A DNA stretch of 64,000 nt from Ichthyophis bannanicus (GCA_033557465.1 CM066033.1:1308913519-1308977518); one strand, 5' to 3'; shown: positions 1 to 11,095, numbered from the stretch's first letter. Notes: generated by a model not told the origin, from the sequence alone. A program made the numbers and translations.

Positions 1-39
1 TCTATTCCCTGTTATAATGTAAATTCAATCAGTCTATTC
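1..39. other. Left flank of the L1-like element
   Basis: 39 AT-rich bases before the poly(A) end of the LINE; too short to classify. Confidence 0.4.
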
Positions 40-302
40 TTTTTTTTTTTTTTAATTTAACTTTTTAATTATATTTGAATAGGTACAGAAATCAACATAC
101 AAAGAACAGAACCACCACCACACAACAGGGCAACCACCAATACAATGTTCAAATATAGCCCAATACCAGGTAATGTATAGCTTACCACATAGTATATACC
201 CACTCAACCCCCCCTTCACTGCCCATTCAGGGAAGACCATAGTGACAAATACCTCTAGGTCTACCCCGTTCTACCCCCACCCCCCCTCCCCCCACCCCCA
301 CC

Positions 303-3300
303 CTACTCCCCCTCCCGCCCGCCCCCTCCCTCTACCTCTAATCCCACCACCCGGCACAACACCCCCCATTCCTCATAAAATCTCATCGCGTGCCTCCTCC
401 GGATAGCGGTCAGCTTTTCCATCAAGGTGACCCTCCGGAGTCGAATCACAAATTCCCCTAAAGAGGGCAGTTCAGGCTTTTTCCAAGCCGCTGCCACCTC
501 GCACCGAGCCACGCTCAGGCAGGCCAACACCATCTTCCCACCTTGACTCATCTGCCCCTCACCCCACCAAGACAACAAGGCAATCTGGGGAGTCATAACC
601 ACATTCCCCCCTAAATTTAAGTGCATCCAGTTCTGAATCCTCCCCCAATACTCTTGTACCTTTGTACACCCCCACCAGATGTGCCAAAAAGACCCCTCCT
701 CCCCACACCCCCTCCAGCATAAGGGGGAAAGCTCTGGATAAAATTTGTGTAATTTCACTGGTGTGAGATACCACCGCATGAGCACTTTATAACTATTTTC
801 TTGTAACTGGCTCGCACTAGGCCCCTTCCTTATCACTTCCCAGATGGACTTCCATGCCATAGAGCTAAGGGTTTGCTCCAAATCCCGCTCCCATTCCAGC
901 ATATAGTTAACTTTCCCCACCCCTTGTCCCTGCACCCCCTTATATAGAGCCGTGATCATCCCCTTCGAGCCCCGCTTCCCATACCAAAGGGCCTCCAGGT
1001 CCGAGACCTCCCTCCCCAACCCCTCTCGCCCCATGATCCGTCTGAGAAAGGAGCTAGCCTGCACATACGCGAAGCGATCCCCCTCATCAAGGTCAAAGTC
1101 CCGCTGTACCTCCCCAAACTCCCGAATTTCCCCATCCTCTAACAGTTGGAAGCCACATTGGAGCCCTTTTCCCCGCTCCAAACGTCAAACCTTCCCCCCT
1201 CCCATCCTGGCCGAAAGGCTCGCCACCCCCGCCAGGGAGTCATCACTGAAAACCAGGACCTCCGCTGTAGAGCTTCCGGCTTCCGCACTGCATCCCAGAT
1301 TTTTGACACCTGAGACAGAATGGGCGATCCCTCCCCTAGTAGTTTCCGCTCCCCCCCCCTGGGACCAAATCCAGGCATCCAAGCGCCCTCCCTGAACCCG
1401 CGTACTATCCAAGCTAACCCAAGGAGCCCCTCCCCCCCATTCCTCCAGTCCAGAATATGCTTTAATTGCGCCGCCTTATAATAATCCTTGAGGTTGGGAA
1501 CTCCCAACCCCCCCCTCGGCCTTGCCCATGCACAGGACCCGCCGAGATATTCTCGGCGGTCGCCAACGCCAGATGTAACGGAAAACCCGGCGTTGCAATC
1601 CCCTCATGGCGCCCTCCGGGATCGCCACCGGTAACGCGTGGAACATATATAATAAGCGAGGGAGAATATTCATTTTAATAGCGGCAATCCTGCCCAACCA
1701 AGAGGTCTCCATGCCCATCCACCCCTCAAGGTCCGAAGTAATAGTTCCCCAAAGTTTAGGGTAATTAGCAGCATACAGCTCCTCATAATGCCTGGTCAGT
1801 CTAACCCCCAGATATCCCAACGAGGACCGCACCCACCTCAAGGGAAAAGCCTCCCTTAGCTTCCTCTCCTGCTCTGCCACTAGGTGTATTTTCAACCCCT
1901 CTGTCTTATCTAGATTCATTTTGAACCCCGACACCCCCCCAAATGCCTCCACCTCCCGGAGCACCTCCGGCAAGGATAACGTGGGCCGGCATAGATACAA
2001 TAGGATGTCATCCGCATACAGAGAGATCTTATGAGAGATGCCTCCCCTCTCCAATCCACTAATCCGCGTATTCCGCCTGATACGTTCCGCCAAAGGCTCA
2101 ACCACCAAGGCAAATAGCAAGGGGGACATTGGGCACCTTTGCCGGGTCCCGCGCCCCACCGGGAAGTCCCCCGAATATCTGCCATTGACTTTTACCCTAG
2201 CGCGCGGCTCCTGATATAAGCCCCGTATCCACCGCACAAAATTTTGCCCGCACCCCACTTTCTCCAGGACCTCCATCATAAATCCCCAATGCACCCTGTC
2301 AAAGGCTTTCTCGGCGTCGATAGACATCAAGAGCAGCTCCTCCCCGATCTCCGTTGATCAACCCTGGCAACCACCCAGCCAACCTATCCGCCAGAACTTT
2401 GGCCAAAATTTTTACATCTACATTCAATAATGAAATAGGACGGTAGGATCCACATTTCAGGGGGTCTTTCCCTGGCTTCAACAGCACCGTGATCCCAGAC
2501 GTCAACATCTCCCGAGAAATCCCACCGCCATGCTCAAGCATCCCATTAAACACCCGCTGTAGCAGTTCCCCCAACTCCCCCCAGAAAACCTTATAAAACC
2601 TACCTGGCAACCCATCTAAACCCGGAGCTTTCCCCCCCCTCCAACCCCCTCACCACCCTACCAATCTCATCTATCCCAATGAAGGCCTCCAGCTCCTCTT
2701 TGGCCGATTCCGATAGCCTGGGAAGTGACACCCCCGCTAAGTACTCCCGAATGGCCCCCCCCTCTATCCCCGCCATCTCCGTATAGAGTCCCTTATAGAA
2801 GTCCTGGAAACAACCGCGGATCTGCTCTTCCCCCCGTAACATCGCCCCATCTTCCCCTTTAATCTGATAGATCGTGGACGCCCCTTGCCGATGCCTTAAG
2901 CGCCTAGCCAGCAACTGGCCCGCCTTATCCCCAAACTCATAATGGACTTGCTTCACCTTTTGTAAATCCAATGCTACCTGTTCCAGCTGTAGGGCGGATA
3001 GCGCTGCCCGGGCCTTCTCCACTTCTCCCCATTCCCCCCCTCCCTTGATGGGTTTCTTCCGCCTCCTGCAACCCTTTCCTCAACTCCTCTTCCTTCTGCC
3101 CCATCTCCTTTTTCTTCCAAGCCCCCCACATAATAAACCTCCCGCGAATAAAGGCCTTAAGCCCGTCCCATACCATCACCTCCCATATCTCCCCCGTATC
3201 ATTCAAGGTGAGATAGTCTTTCAGCGCCGCCCGCACATCCTCCACCACATCACAACAATCCAGCAGGCTTTCATTCAGCCTCCAAAAGGCCACCCCTCCC

Positions 3301-4043
3301 CGTAGGGAACTCTTAAGCACTACTTCCACAGCACCATGATCCGACCACCCCACGGGGAGGATGTTTCCTCCCATCACCTCCAACATCCACCGCTTATCTA
3401 ATAGGATCATGTCGATCCTACTCCAGCTATTATGTGGAGCGGAAAAAAACGTATATTCGCGCCTCCCCGAATGAAGGACCCTCCAAGCATCCACCAGATT
3501 CCAGCGCTGCATCAAGCTTCTCAACCCTTGGTGGTTCCTACTCCCCCCATCCTCACCCGCCGAGTCATGATCTACCCGTGGGTCTAGCACCACATTACAG
3601 TCCCCTCCAACCACCAGCTTTCCCCCTCCCTCCCCTCCCTCCAACCTTCCCACCTCTGCCCAGAACGTACCTTGGTTGCCGTTTGGCCCATATACTGAAA
3701 GCAACACCACCTCCTCCATGCCCCACCTCCCCTTAATCCCCACCACTCTACCTTCGGTATCTTTAAATTGTCCCTTAATATTCATACCACACCCTGCCCG
3801 CACTAAGATCGCCACCCCCCCCTTTTTCAACCCCCCCTTATTACAAGAGAAAAATTGGTCCGGGAACAGCTTGTGCCGCAACCGTCCCATGTCCCCCCTC
3901 CGCAGGTGGGTCTCCTGGATTAACACAACGTCCCATTTATTACGTTCTGCCTCTCGATAAAGTAAGCTGCGTTTAGTCGGGGAATTCAGCCCTTTCACAT
4001 TAAGTGTCCCTATCCGCAGCATAATACCGCCCCCCCCTTCCAC
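303..4043 (-). pseudogene. L1/Tx1-like ORF2: endonuclease-reverse transcriptase, frameshifted
   Basis: The N-terminal block (4043-2937) is an APE-type endonuclease: it begins near RIGTLNVKGLNSPTKR, has the catalytic-type QETHLRRGD, a central YGPNG and a terminal GWSDHGAVEV. A linker (3022-2600) and palm entry (2610-2299, with ITVLLKPGKDP and YRPISLLNVD) follow. The reverse transcriptase core (2330-1476) holds DAEKAFDRVHW, GTRQRCPMSPLLFAL and the active-site YADDILLY. The C-terminal block (1181-303) carries the cysteine-rich pattern CWRGCGEEGSFWHIWWGC typical of L1-type ORF2 tails. The total of about 1,245 codons is normal for L1-type ORF2. At least four frame changes break the protein, so it is dead. 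In life it nicks target DNA and copies its own RNA at the nick. Confidence 0.88.
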
Positions 4044-4403
4044 CTCCCTCTTTCCGGTGTTGTGCTAGTAACTCCCCCCCCCTCCCACCCCCCTGATTCC
4101 TCCCCTCTCCCCCCTACCCCTCCCTCCCCCCTTCAACCCCCCCACCAACCCCCACCAAACCGCCCTCCTCCCCTTCCGTGACCATCAGATCCTTCCCCCA
4201 CCCGTATCCTTCAACCCCCACAGCCCTGAAATCAAGCCAACTCTTCCCCCACAATCCCCTGGAAGCAATACCACCATCATATCCCCCTTGCCCCCCGTGC
4301 CCACCTCCCCTCCCATGTAATAAATGTCCAAACAACTAGGGCACAGAGACACATGCGTCCCGTTCCCCCCAGCAAGGCAGCAACCAACTACCGCTGTAAA
4401 AAC

Positions 4404-4830
4404 TCAGTCCACAGACTCTGATGCCGCGTCCTCCTGCTCCGGGGCCAGCCGCTTCAGCCGTTTCCCCTTCTCGCCGACCCTCTGCCACTGCGTCTTCGTT
4501 CGTTGCTTCCCAGGGGTGGCCTGCGGAGGTTCTCGGTGTTTACTCCCTGTTGACCGGGGCAAGTTCCCGCACCCCAACTCCGCCAGTGCAACCCAGGCTT
4601 CCTCCGCGGCTTTAACTTTCCGGGATATTCCATTCGCTGAGAGAAGCAGGCCAAAGGGGAACATCCAGCGGTATCGGAGGTTTTCCCTGCGCAAGTATGT
4701 AGTAACGTCTCTTAGGTTTCTCCGCCGCTCTAACGTGCCCCTTGAAAGGTCATTGAATACCTCAATCTCATGTCCTTCCCAGGCAATCCTGCCATATTTC
4801 CGGGCCAAAGTTAGGACACGTTCCTTTGAG
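4404..4830 (-). pseudogene. L1/Tx1-like ORF1 protein, C-terminal part
   Basis: The minus-strand frame from about 4808 to 4404 reads WEGHEIEVFNDLSRGTLERR, then RRNLRDVTTYLRRENLRYRW and MFPFGLLLSANG. This matches the C-terminal domain of LINE-1 type ORF1 RNA-binding proteins (pattern: small beta segment, DLS-x2-TL-x2-RR, R-Y-RW-x-FPF). It lies just upstream of ORF2 in the same orientation, which supports one truncated LINE. The tail is Lys/Arg/Glu-rich. The N-terminal coiled coil is missing because the element ends at about 4836. A plus-strand start at 4324 that would add 170 codons to the neighbouring Penelope-like protein is antisense to this ORF1 and is not credible. Confidence 0.7.
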
Positions 4831-4836
4831 GATACC

Positions 4837-5970
4837 TGGCTGAAGAAATCAGAGTTTAATCTACAAGTGAAATTATGGTGCCGCTACATAGACGATATTT
4901 TTGTCATCTGGGAAGGCCTAGTTGAGCAACTACTTCAATATGTTGGTTGGTTAAATGATAGAGAGAAATTAATCAAATTCACATGCGTATATGACCAGGA
5001 AACAATAACATTCTTGGATGTAGAAATAAAAAAAGGGATTGGAGATTGTGTAACCACGGTACATCACAAACCCACGGATCGAAACGCATTGCTTCACTAT
5101 TCAAGTGTTCATCCAAAAAAATTAAAAGATGGACTCCCTTTCTCTCAATTCTTGCGATACAGAAGGAATTGTTCTAATATACAAGACTTTAAGGGTCAGG
5201 CAAAAATACTAAAGAAAAAATTTTTTGAACGGGGATATCCTTTAACAATAATAGATAGCGCGTATAAAAGGGCTTTATTCAATAACAGAGAACAATTGAT
5301 GACACCTCGTACACAACAACCAGAGGGATCAGTTTTGAATCTCATTACGAAACATTCTCCATTTGATCATAGGATTCAAAAGATTTTGAATAAACATCTA
5401 AATGTGCTTCAGAGCATTCCTATGCTCAAAGACACTAGAATAAGATGTGTCTGGCGAAGACACAGAAATTTTAAAGAATTATTGAGTCCCACTAAGTTAC
5501 GGTCTTTAGAACATAACCAGTCAAATCAATTGAAGGGTCATTTTCGGTGTGGATCGTGCCAGATGTGTGAAGTTACTAAAGAAATAACCGCTTTTGAATA
5601 TCATGGAAAAATTTATCAATTACGTCATTTCACTAATTGTACTACATCTTATGTAGTCTATGCTATAGAATGCCCATGTGGGCTATTATATATTGGAAAA
5701 ACATCACGGCAATTTAAAATCCGATTAGCAGAACATCGCAGCCGGTTAAAGTGCCACACATTAACTGCCCTAATGGTGGAACATTGTCTGCAGGAAGGAC
5801 ATAGATTTGATGGTTTAAAATGTTACTGTATTGATCATTGTTTATCAGGATTTGAAGGAAAATCAAGGGATCAAACACTAATAGTGAAGGAACAAAGATG
5901 GATATTCATGCTGCAAACGGTAAAACCAGGGGGTCTCAACACACAAATTGATTGGAATTTGTGTGTATAA
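4837..5970 (+). CDS. Penelope-like reverse transcriptase / GIY-YIG endonuclease, partial
   Basis: The open frame ends at 5970. It contains the reverse transcriptase active-site box RYIDDIFVIW (YIDD at 4885-4896), ITFLDVEIKKG, and the thumb region HHKPTDRNALLHYSSVHP typical of Penelope-like elements. A cysteine knuckle CGSCQMC follows. The GIY-YIG domain comes next: VVYAIECPCGLLYIGKT (YIG near 5689), the catalytic Arg in IRLAEHRSR, and a late Glu in VKEQRWIF. The spacing and cysteine knuckle resemble the Neptune/Poseidon groups, but I cannot place it without a tree. The first reverse transcriptase motifs are lost, yet the remaining 370 or so codons have no stop, which suggests a fairly young insertion. 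Confidence 0.9.
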   Translation, partial: WLKKSEFNLQVKLWCRYIDDIFVIWEGLVEQLLQYVGWLNDREKLIKFTCVYDQETITFLDVEIKKGIGDCVTTVHHKPTDRNALLHYSSVHPKKLKDGLPFSQFLRYRRNCSNIQDFKGQAKILKKKFFERGYPLTIIDSAYKRALFNNREQLMTPRTQQPEGSVLNLITKHSPFDHRIQKILNKHLNVLQSIPMLKDTRIRCVWRRHRNFKELLSPTKLRSLEHNQSNQLKGHFRCGSCQMCEVTKEITAFEYHGKIYQLRHFTNCTTSYVVYAIECPCGLLYIGKTSRQFKIRLAEHRSRLKCHTLTALMVEHCLQEGHRFDGLKCYCIDHCLSGFEGKSRDQTLIVKEQRWIFMLQTVKPGGLNTQIDWNLCV

Positions 5971-6263
5971 AGGCTAACAGGATTGATAGGAAGAGGATAA
6001 ATAGCAGACAAGATTCCAAGACCGCATGCGCGGCGTTGTTCAGAGACACATGGTTTTGAAAGAGAGAAGCAACTGACAACACAGCTACGGTAAAGCGGTT
6101 TAAGTTGTTAACATCGCATATGTATCTCTATGTAGTCAAATTTAATTTGAATTTAAGGAAGGAACTAACATATGATTCCCCATACAGAATGAGAAGTCTA
6201 CAAAAACGTTGAGAACTGAACTTGCCATTCAGAACATGTATTCATGGAAATTGAGTGATGCTA

Positions 6264-6320
6264 GCCCCTGAAGAAACAGCTTGATTGTGAAACGCGACAG
6301 CGCTGAAATCGGCGTCGGGC
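6264..6320 (+). ncRNA. Hammerhead-like ribozyme of the Penelope-like element
   Basis: The order of elements fits a type I hammerhead. Stem I is GCCC (6264-6267) pairing with GGGC (6317-6320). The core box CTGAAGA (6268-6274) fits CUGANGA. Stem II is short, with ACA (6276-6278) pairing TGT (6286-6288) and one unpaired A at 6275. The second core box GAAA is at 6289-6292. Stem III is A-C-G-C (6292-6295) pairing G-C-G-T (6312-6315), and the cleavage triplet is GTC (6314-6316). Penelope-like elements are known to carry hammerhead motifs in their terminal regions, and this one lies 294 bases after the stop codon. The weak stem II and its bulge leave activity uncertain. Confidence 0.6.
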
Positions 6321-6622
6321 AGATTTAAAGATAAGCACTCATTAATTTTTCTGTTTGCAAGATTACCATTTGAATTGCAAGTGATTATTAACTAAAAACT
6401 ATTGAAGCAACCTATAGGTCATTGATGCAAATTGGAGCGTGGTCAATACTGAATAAGGACCAATAGCTCTCTGAAGTCTGAGACCTGTTGCTTCAATATC
6501 AATGTATGAGTAAAGAGTTACCATTGGGAACAGGTAGTAGTTCTGAAAAATTTTTGGAGTAAGATAATATCCACACAACTCAACAGTATTTTTACTCCGT
6601 AAGATAAGACCATATAATACCT

Positions 6623-8393
6623 TTGTAAGTAAAAAGCTAGAGCTCTTTTACAGTCCAAGGTATGAAGATTCCTTTCTGCATTTGATGCATGAGGTCCTGG
6701 AAAAAGACAGGTAGGTAGATCTCTTGGTTTAGATGAAAAGGCGAGACCACCTTAGGCATTAAGTGTGGATGAGGCCTAAGGACTACCTTGTCATGATGGA
6801 ACCTTGTATAAGGTGGATTAGCTACTAGCGCTTGCAACTCACTAATGCGGCGTGCTGATGTGATTGCAATGAGAAAGATAACCTTCCAAGAAAGGAATTT
6901 TAGGGAGGTGGTAGCTAAAGGTTCGAAAGGTGGCTTCATGAGCTGCCCAAGAACCAGGTTTAAGTCCCATGCTACCGGAGGTAGTCTAATGGGAGGCTTA
7001 GTTAGAAGGAGGACTCTCATAAATCTTGCTATGCGAGGATGAGAGGAAATAGGCTGTCCTTTAGAGGTTTAAGAGAAGCTGCAATAGCACTCAAATGGAC
7101 TCTTACTGAATTTGTCTTAAGGCCTGCATTAGATAAATGAAGGAGATACTACAGCAAAGATTGCAGAAGTATCGCGAGGGGGTTAAGATCCTTTTCCGAA
7201 CACCAAATAGAAAACCTTTTCCACTTGAATGCATAAGAGCGTCTAGTGGTAGGTTTTCTGGAAGCATAAAGAACATCATTCACTTGCTGAGAAAGATTAA
7301 GATCTTGGAGATCTAGGCCTTCGGCAACCAAGCCCTGAGATGCAGAGACTGGGGATTGGGATGCCATAACATCCCGTCCTCCTGAGATAGGAGATCTGGA
7401 GCAGACCCTAACTCCAGGGAGGGAGCTTGAGAGAGATGTAGTAGCAGAGGGTACCACACTTGCCGTGGCCAATGTGGTGCTATGAGAATCATGTGGCCTC
7501 TGTCTCTCTGAAGCTTGAAGAGGGTTTTGGGAATTAGGGGAATGGGTGGAAAGGCATACAGGAAATCTTGACCCCAGTAAAGGAGGAAAGCATCCCTGGC
7601 CTGAGCCCCCTGAGCCGGGATTCTGGAACAGCACCGGGAAAGTTTGGCATTCCATGGACTTGCAAAGAGGTCTATGTCCAGGGTTCCCCAAAGTTGAAAT
7701 ATCCTGGTCACCTGGTCTGCATGCAGAGACCACTCGTTGGGAAGCAGAACTCGACTGAGTCTGTCCGCCCAAGAGTTTTGAATGCCTGGAAGATATACTG
7801 CCAGCAGATGAATCTGATGCTCTCTGGCGAGGGCCCATAGTCACAAAGCTTCGTTGCAAAGCGACAGAGAGCCCATTCCCCCCTGCTTGTTCACTTAGAA
7901 CATGGCTACTTGATTGTCTGTATGAATGAGGACTGTCTTGTAGCTGAGCAGGGAGTGGAACACTCGCAGAGCCAGCGAAATTGCTCTGAGTTCCAAGAGA
8001 TTGATATGTAGACAACTCTCTTGCGGAGACCAGGTGCCCTGGGTGGAGAGGTTTTGCAGATGAGCTCCCCAACCCTTTGGAGAAGCATCTGTTGTGAGAG
8101 TTGCTTGGGGTAAGGGTTGTTGAAAGGGGCACCCCAGCAACAGGTTTTGAGTAGACCTCCACCATTGGAGGGACAAAATGAGGCGACTTTTGTTTGCTAT
8201 TTTGTCTGACAGGCACCCTGATGCCTGGGTCCATTGGGTGGATAAAGTCCACTGAGCTGCCCTCATGTGGAGGCGAGCATATGGAACCACATGCACGGTG
8301 GATGCCATGTGGACTAGTAACTGCAACATTTCTCGAGCAGTTAGAAAGGGCTTTAGCACTGCTTGAGAAGCTAACTGCACCAAGCGAAGGCAA
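6623..8393 (-). pseudogene. D1 tyrosine recombinase frame, truncated
   Basis: Two open segments in the recombinase frame are seen: 8393-7149 (414 codons, Ser/Pro/Gln-rich then STRRSYAFKWKRFSIWC, the N-terminal core-binding region) and 7020-6637 (SWKVIFLIAITSARRISELQALV, containing box I Arg, then SPFHLNQEIYLPVFF). A break lies between them near 7020-7149. The catalytic HxxR and the nucleophilic Tyr are lost with the left truncation, so no active enzyme is possible. The first 250 or so codons overlap the RNase H and methyltransferase coding sequence in another frame, as in the intact copies. Confidence 0.8.
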
Positions 8394-8793
8394 CGGGCCT
8401 GGGGAAGATAGGCTCTTGCCCTTGTGGTATCCAGGAAAGCTACTATGAACTCTAAAGACTGAGTGGGAGTTAGACTGGATTTTGGGATATTACCAGCCCT
8501 AAATACTGAAGGATACGCATTGTGCAGGATAGAGAAGTCTTGGACTCTGACTGTGTTGGAGCTCGAATGAGCCAGTCATCCAAATAGGGGAAGATGAATA
8601 TTCCTAGAGTGTGGAGAAATGCTGCTACCACAGCCATGCATTTCGTGAACACCCTTGGTGCTGAGGCCAGACCAAAAGGAAGTACCCTGCATTGGTAGTG
8701 CTTTCCTTGAAAAAGGAACCGAAGGAACCTTCTGTGGGTTGGATGGATGAGGACATGGGTGTACGCATCCTTGAGATCTAGAGAACAAACCAA
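7313..8793 (-). pseudogene. D1 reverse transcriptase-RNase H-methyltransferase, partial
   Basis: Three minus-strand pieces keep the usual order. 8793-8470 has the reverse transcriptase core: SLDLKDAYTHV, VLPFGLASAPRVF and PYLDDWLIRA (YLDD box). 8383-7895 has RNase H blocks TTDASPKGWGAH, LELRAI and HTDNQVAMF, with all three visible acidic residues kept. 7711-7313 has the methyltransferase-like module DIDLFASPWNAKL and YAFPPIPLIPKTLF. Frame changes separate them. D1 retains the RNase H Asp in HTDNQ that has become Asn in D9, so the Asp is ancestral for family B. Confidence 0.82.
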
Positions 8794-9009
8794 ACCAGAA
8801 GCGGAACATCAAGGACCAGACCTACACGCAGGAGTAGTATGTGCAGAAACTCTTTATTGAAAGCCTTTTGGAATACTGCACGTATGCGCGGTCCCCTTCA
8901 CGCCTAAAGGTGCCATCTTGCTCAGTCAAATGAGATAGCTAAAAAACAGCACACAAAAATGTAAAATAAAGTATGTACAACTGCAACTCCCAGGGGAGGA
9001 AGGAGGGTT

Positions 9010-9107
9010 GTGAGGACTGATTCCTGCTGCTCCTGGAGAACACCTGTTACAGGTGAGTAACTACTCTTTCTCCAGGACCAAGCAGGAAGTCAGTCCTCAA
9101 ATATGGG
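9010..9107. repeat. D2 internal complementary region (ICR)
   Basis: The plus strand reads the complement of a family A left end (…CACCTGTTACAGGTGAGTAAC) joined directly to the complement of a family A right end (TTTCTCCAGGACCAAGCAGG…). The same joined pair is found in every DIRS copy here that retains this region. Confidence 0.85.
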
Positions 9108-9243
9108 TGACTCCCTAGCTCTGGGCTACCAGGGAACCCAGGCTGAACAAGAGAACTCCCTCTTGACCCAGCATCAAAGAAAGGCTTTTCACTGAAAGAA
9201 CCTCCACAGGTAGCCCAACGGAGGGCTGGAGGGCAGGAGTTGC

Positions 9244-10783
9244 CTAAACCTCAAAGAGATTCCGGAGTACTGCCTGGCCAAAAGTATTGTCCCTACGGGA
9301 CTCCCTCTCCAGGCAGTAATGAGCTGCAAAAGTCTGGCTTGAGGACCAAGTTGCAGCCCTGGAGATGTCTGCCAACAGTACAGAGCGGAGATGAGCTACT
9401 GAGGCAGCCATTGCCCTGACACGATGGGCCGTTACCCGACCCTGCAAGGGAAGGTCAGCCGCCCTGTAAGCCCAGGTGATACAGTCAGCCACCCATATGG
9501 ACAAGGTACGCTTGGACACAGCTAACCCCAAATTATTAGGGTCAAAAGAGATGAAGAGCTGAGTAGCCCTTCTATGTCCTTGCGAAAGGTCAAGGTAGAA
9601 GGATAAGGCCCTCCTACAGTCCAGGGTATGTAGGACCGCTTCAGCCTGGCTTGCATGAGGCCTAGGAAAGAATGTTGGAAGAACCACCTCCTGGTTGAGG
9701 TGGAAAGAGGAGACAACTTTAGGGAGGAACTTTGGATGAGTCCTAAGGACTACCCTGTTCCTATAGAAGCGGGTGTAAGGCCTGTCACAAACTAGGGCCT
9801 GAAGCTCACTCATCCGTCTGGCCGAAGTTAAGGCTACCAGGAAGAGTGTCTTCCAGGAAAGGAAGCGGAAAGGACAAGTAGCCATCGGCTCAAAAGGTGG
9901 GCGAGTCAGTTGCTGCAAGACCACACCTTGAATATTGTGTGCAATTCTGGTCACCGTATCTTAAAAAGGACATAGCGTTATTAGAAGAGGTACAGAGAAG
10001 AGCCACCAAATTGGTGAAGGGGATGGAAGGCTACTCCTATGAAGAGAGGCTAAGAAGGTTAGGGCTCTTTAGCCTGGAGAAGAGACGGCTGAGGGGAGAT
10101 ATGATAGAGGTTATAAATTAATGAATGGAGTGGAACGGATAAACGTGGATCAATTGTTTACGCTATCAGAGTATAGAAAGACTAGGGGGACATGTAATGA
10201 AGCTACAGGGTAAACTATTTAAGACAAATAAGAGAAAATATTTTTTCACTCAACATGTAATCAAACTCTGGAATCTGTTACCGGAGGATGTAGTAAGGGC
10301 TGTTAGTATAGCTGGGTTTAAAAAAGGTTTGGACAAGTTCCTGGAGGAAAGGTCCATAAACCACTATTAAAAAGGGACCCAGGATATCAATGCTTGACCC
10401 AGTACAAGCATTGTGGAACCTGTGTCTTTTGGGGATATTGCTAGGTACGTATGACCTAGATTGGCCACTGTTGGAAACAGGATACTGGGCTTGATGGACC
10501 TCGGTCTGACCCAGTATGGCATGTCTTATGTTCTTATGACCACATTCAACTCCCACTCAGGGGCTGGAGGACGGACAGGAGGCTTGAGTAAGAGCAAACC
10601 TCTGAGGAACTGGGACACCAAGGGGTGAACCGATATAGAGTGTCCCTCCACCAGTGAGTGGTGAGCTGCTAGAGCTGAGAGGTGGACCCGAACAGAATTG
10701 GACTTAAGGCCCTGATTGGATAAATGCAGCAGGTACTGAAGCACCACTGGTACAGAACAGGAGAAAGGATCTTCTGTACGCAT
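9244..10783 (-). pseudogene. D2 tyrosine recombinase, interrupted by CR1
   Basis: The C-terminal catalytic part (9244-9925) is open and has box I TSARRMSELQAL, the HxxR box in TAHRVRAMAAS and the nucleophile region FAAHYCLERES ending NLFEV. The upstream part (10538-10783) encodes DPFSCSVPVVLQYLLHLSNQ and the start of the core-binding domain. A CR1 3' fragment of 612 bases splits the gene between them. Apart from this insertion all catalytic residues are kept, so the recombinase was probably functional before CR1 landed. Confidence 0.85.
9926..10537 (+). mobile_element. CR1-type LINE 3' fragment with 7-bp target duplication
   Basis: The plus strand encodes the tail of a CR1 reverse transcriptase ([25 protein letters not shown], then [21 protein letters not shown], and later AGFKKGLDKFLEER), interrupted by small frameshifts. 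It then has a CR1 3' UTR ending in the typical CCAGTATGGC…TTATGTTCTTATG. The 7-base string GACCACA occurs on both sides (9919-9925 and 10538-10544), and removing the insert restores the DIRS recombinase sequence. The insertion is a heavily 5'-truncated CR1 of about 0.6 kb. Confidence 0.88.
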
Positions 10784-11095
10784 TTATTTATTTTATTTAT
10801 TTATTTATCTATTTCTTCTATACCGCCCCTTCCAGAGATCAGGGGCGGTTTACATGGAACAATTTAACAGTTTTGTATACGTTCGCATAACATTACATTG
10901 AACAAGAACTTTTTAACGTTTTTACATATAACAGAACAGTAAATTATTAAAACTATTTACAAGGTGTATATCTTGATCAGACGTTTCTAACTTTTTACAG
11001 GGAATAGGCAGCGAGCTGACATTTCTATTTACAGGTGTTATTTACAAAAAGGTTAGGTTACAGTGAAGTGTGTGTGTGTTGGACTTTATTTCCAG
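10784..11095 (-). mobile_element. L2-tail-bearing retroposon fragment, reversed
   Basis: The left end is an ATTT-rich run followed by 'ctataccgcc' and 'ggggcggtttacatggaaca'. Read on the minus strand this is the L2-type 3' end: GTAAACCGCC, a short hairpin, GGCGGTATAG and an (AAAT)n tail. The rest to 11095 has no readable protein and no tRNA-like promoter boxes, so LINE versus SINE is undecided. Confidence 0.6.

Larger units (their letters stand above)
40..4836 (-). mobile_element. L1/Tx1-like LINE, 5'-truncated
   Basis: A run of 14 T at 40-53 is best read as the poly(A) tail of a minus-strand retrotransposon. Reading leftwards from 4836 come the C-terminal part of an ORF1 protein, a C-rich inter-ORF spacer of about 360 bases (4044-4403), a complete but frameshifted ORF2 (4043-303) and a 3' UTR of about 250 bases. 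The element stops at about 4836, inside ORF1, which is the usual 5' truncation of target-primed LINEs. The right edge abuts a Penelope-like element. Clade placement (L1 versus Tx1) is by recognisable protein motifs only. Confidence 0.85.
4837..6622 (+). mobile_element. Penelope-like element (GIY-YIG type), 5'-truncated
   Basis: This plus-strand element holds the C-terminal half of a Penelope-like reverse transcriptase fused to a GIY-YIG endonuclease, then about 650 bases of 3' non-coding sequence that contains a hammerhead-like ribozyme. The left edge sits against the truncated L1 ORF1 at about 4836. The right edge is placed at about 6622, where homology to the family B DIRS recombinase begins. 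Two short related segments ('ttgaagcaacctataggtc' at 6402 and 'gttgcttcaatatc' at 6487) lie in inverted orientation in the 3' region; their role is unknown. Confidence 0.85.
6623..8795 (-). mobile_element. DIRS copy D1 (family B), internal fragment
   Basis: This minus-strand fragment matches D9 closely and covers most of the tyrosine recombinase frame and the overlapping reverse transcriptase-RNase H-methyltransferase frame. Both terminal repeats, the ICR and gag are missing. The left edge meets the 3' region of the Penelope-like element, before the recombinase HxxR and tyrosine. The right edge, inside the reverse transcriptase near SLDLKDAYTHV, meets remnants of D2 after about 55 unassigned bases. 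Confidence 0.85.
8850..10783 (-). mobile_element. DIRS copy D2 (family A), 3' fragment with CR1 insertion
   Basis: The left part (about 8850-8935) is the inner portion of a family A 3' terminal repeat; the outermost 110 bases are gone. The ICR (9010-9107) is complete. The recombinase gene follows, split by a CR1 fragment at 9926-10537, and the copy ends at 10783 where an L2-type tail begins. The reverse transcriptase and gag are missing. Confidence 0.85.

Noticed and set aside
173..406. Pro-rich plus-strand frames over the L1 3' UTR and similar Pro-rich frames at 3045-3960
   Set aside because: They arise from C-rich antisense of the LINE; low-complexity composition and opposite strand to a clear ORF2.
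4324..4836. Plus-strand extension of the Penelope-like frame upstream to an ATG at 4324
   Set aside because: The stretch is antisense to L1-type ORF1 coding sequence and shows no Penelope-like motifs; the open frame is accidental.
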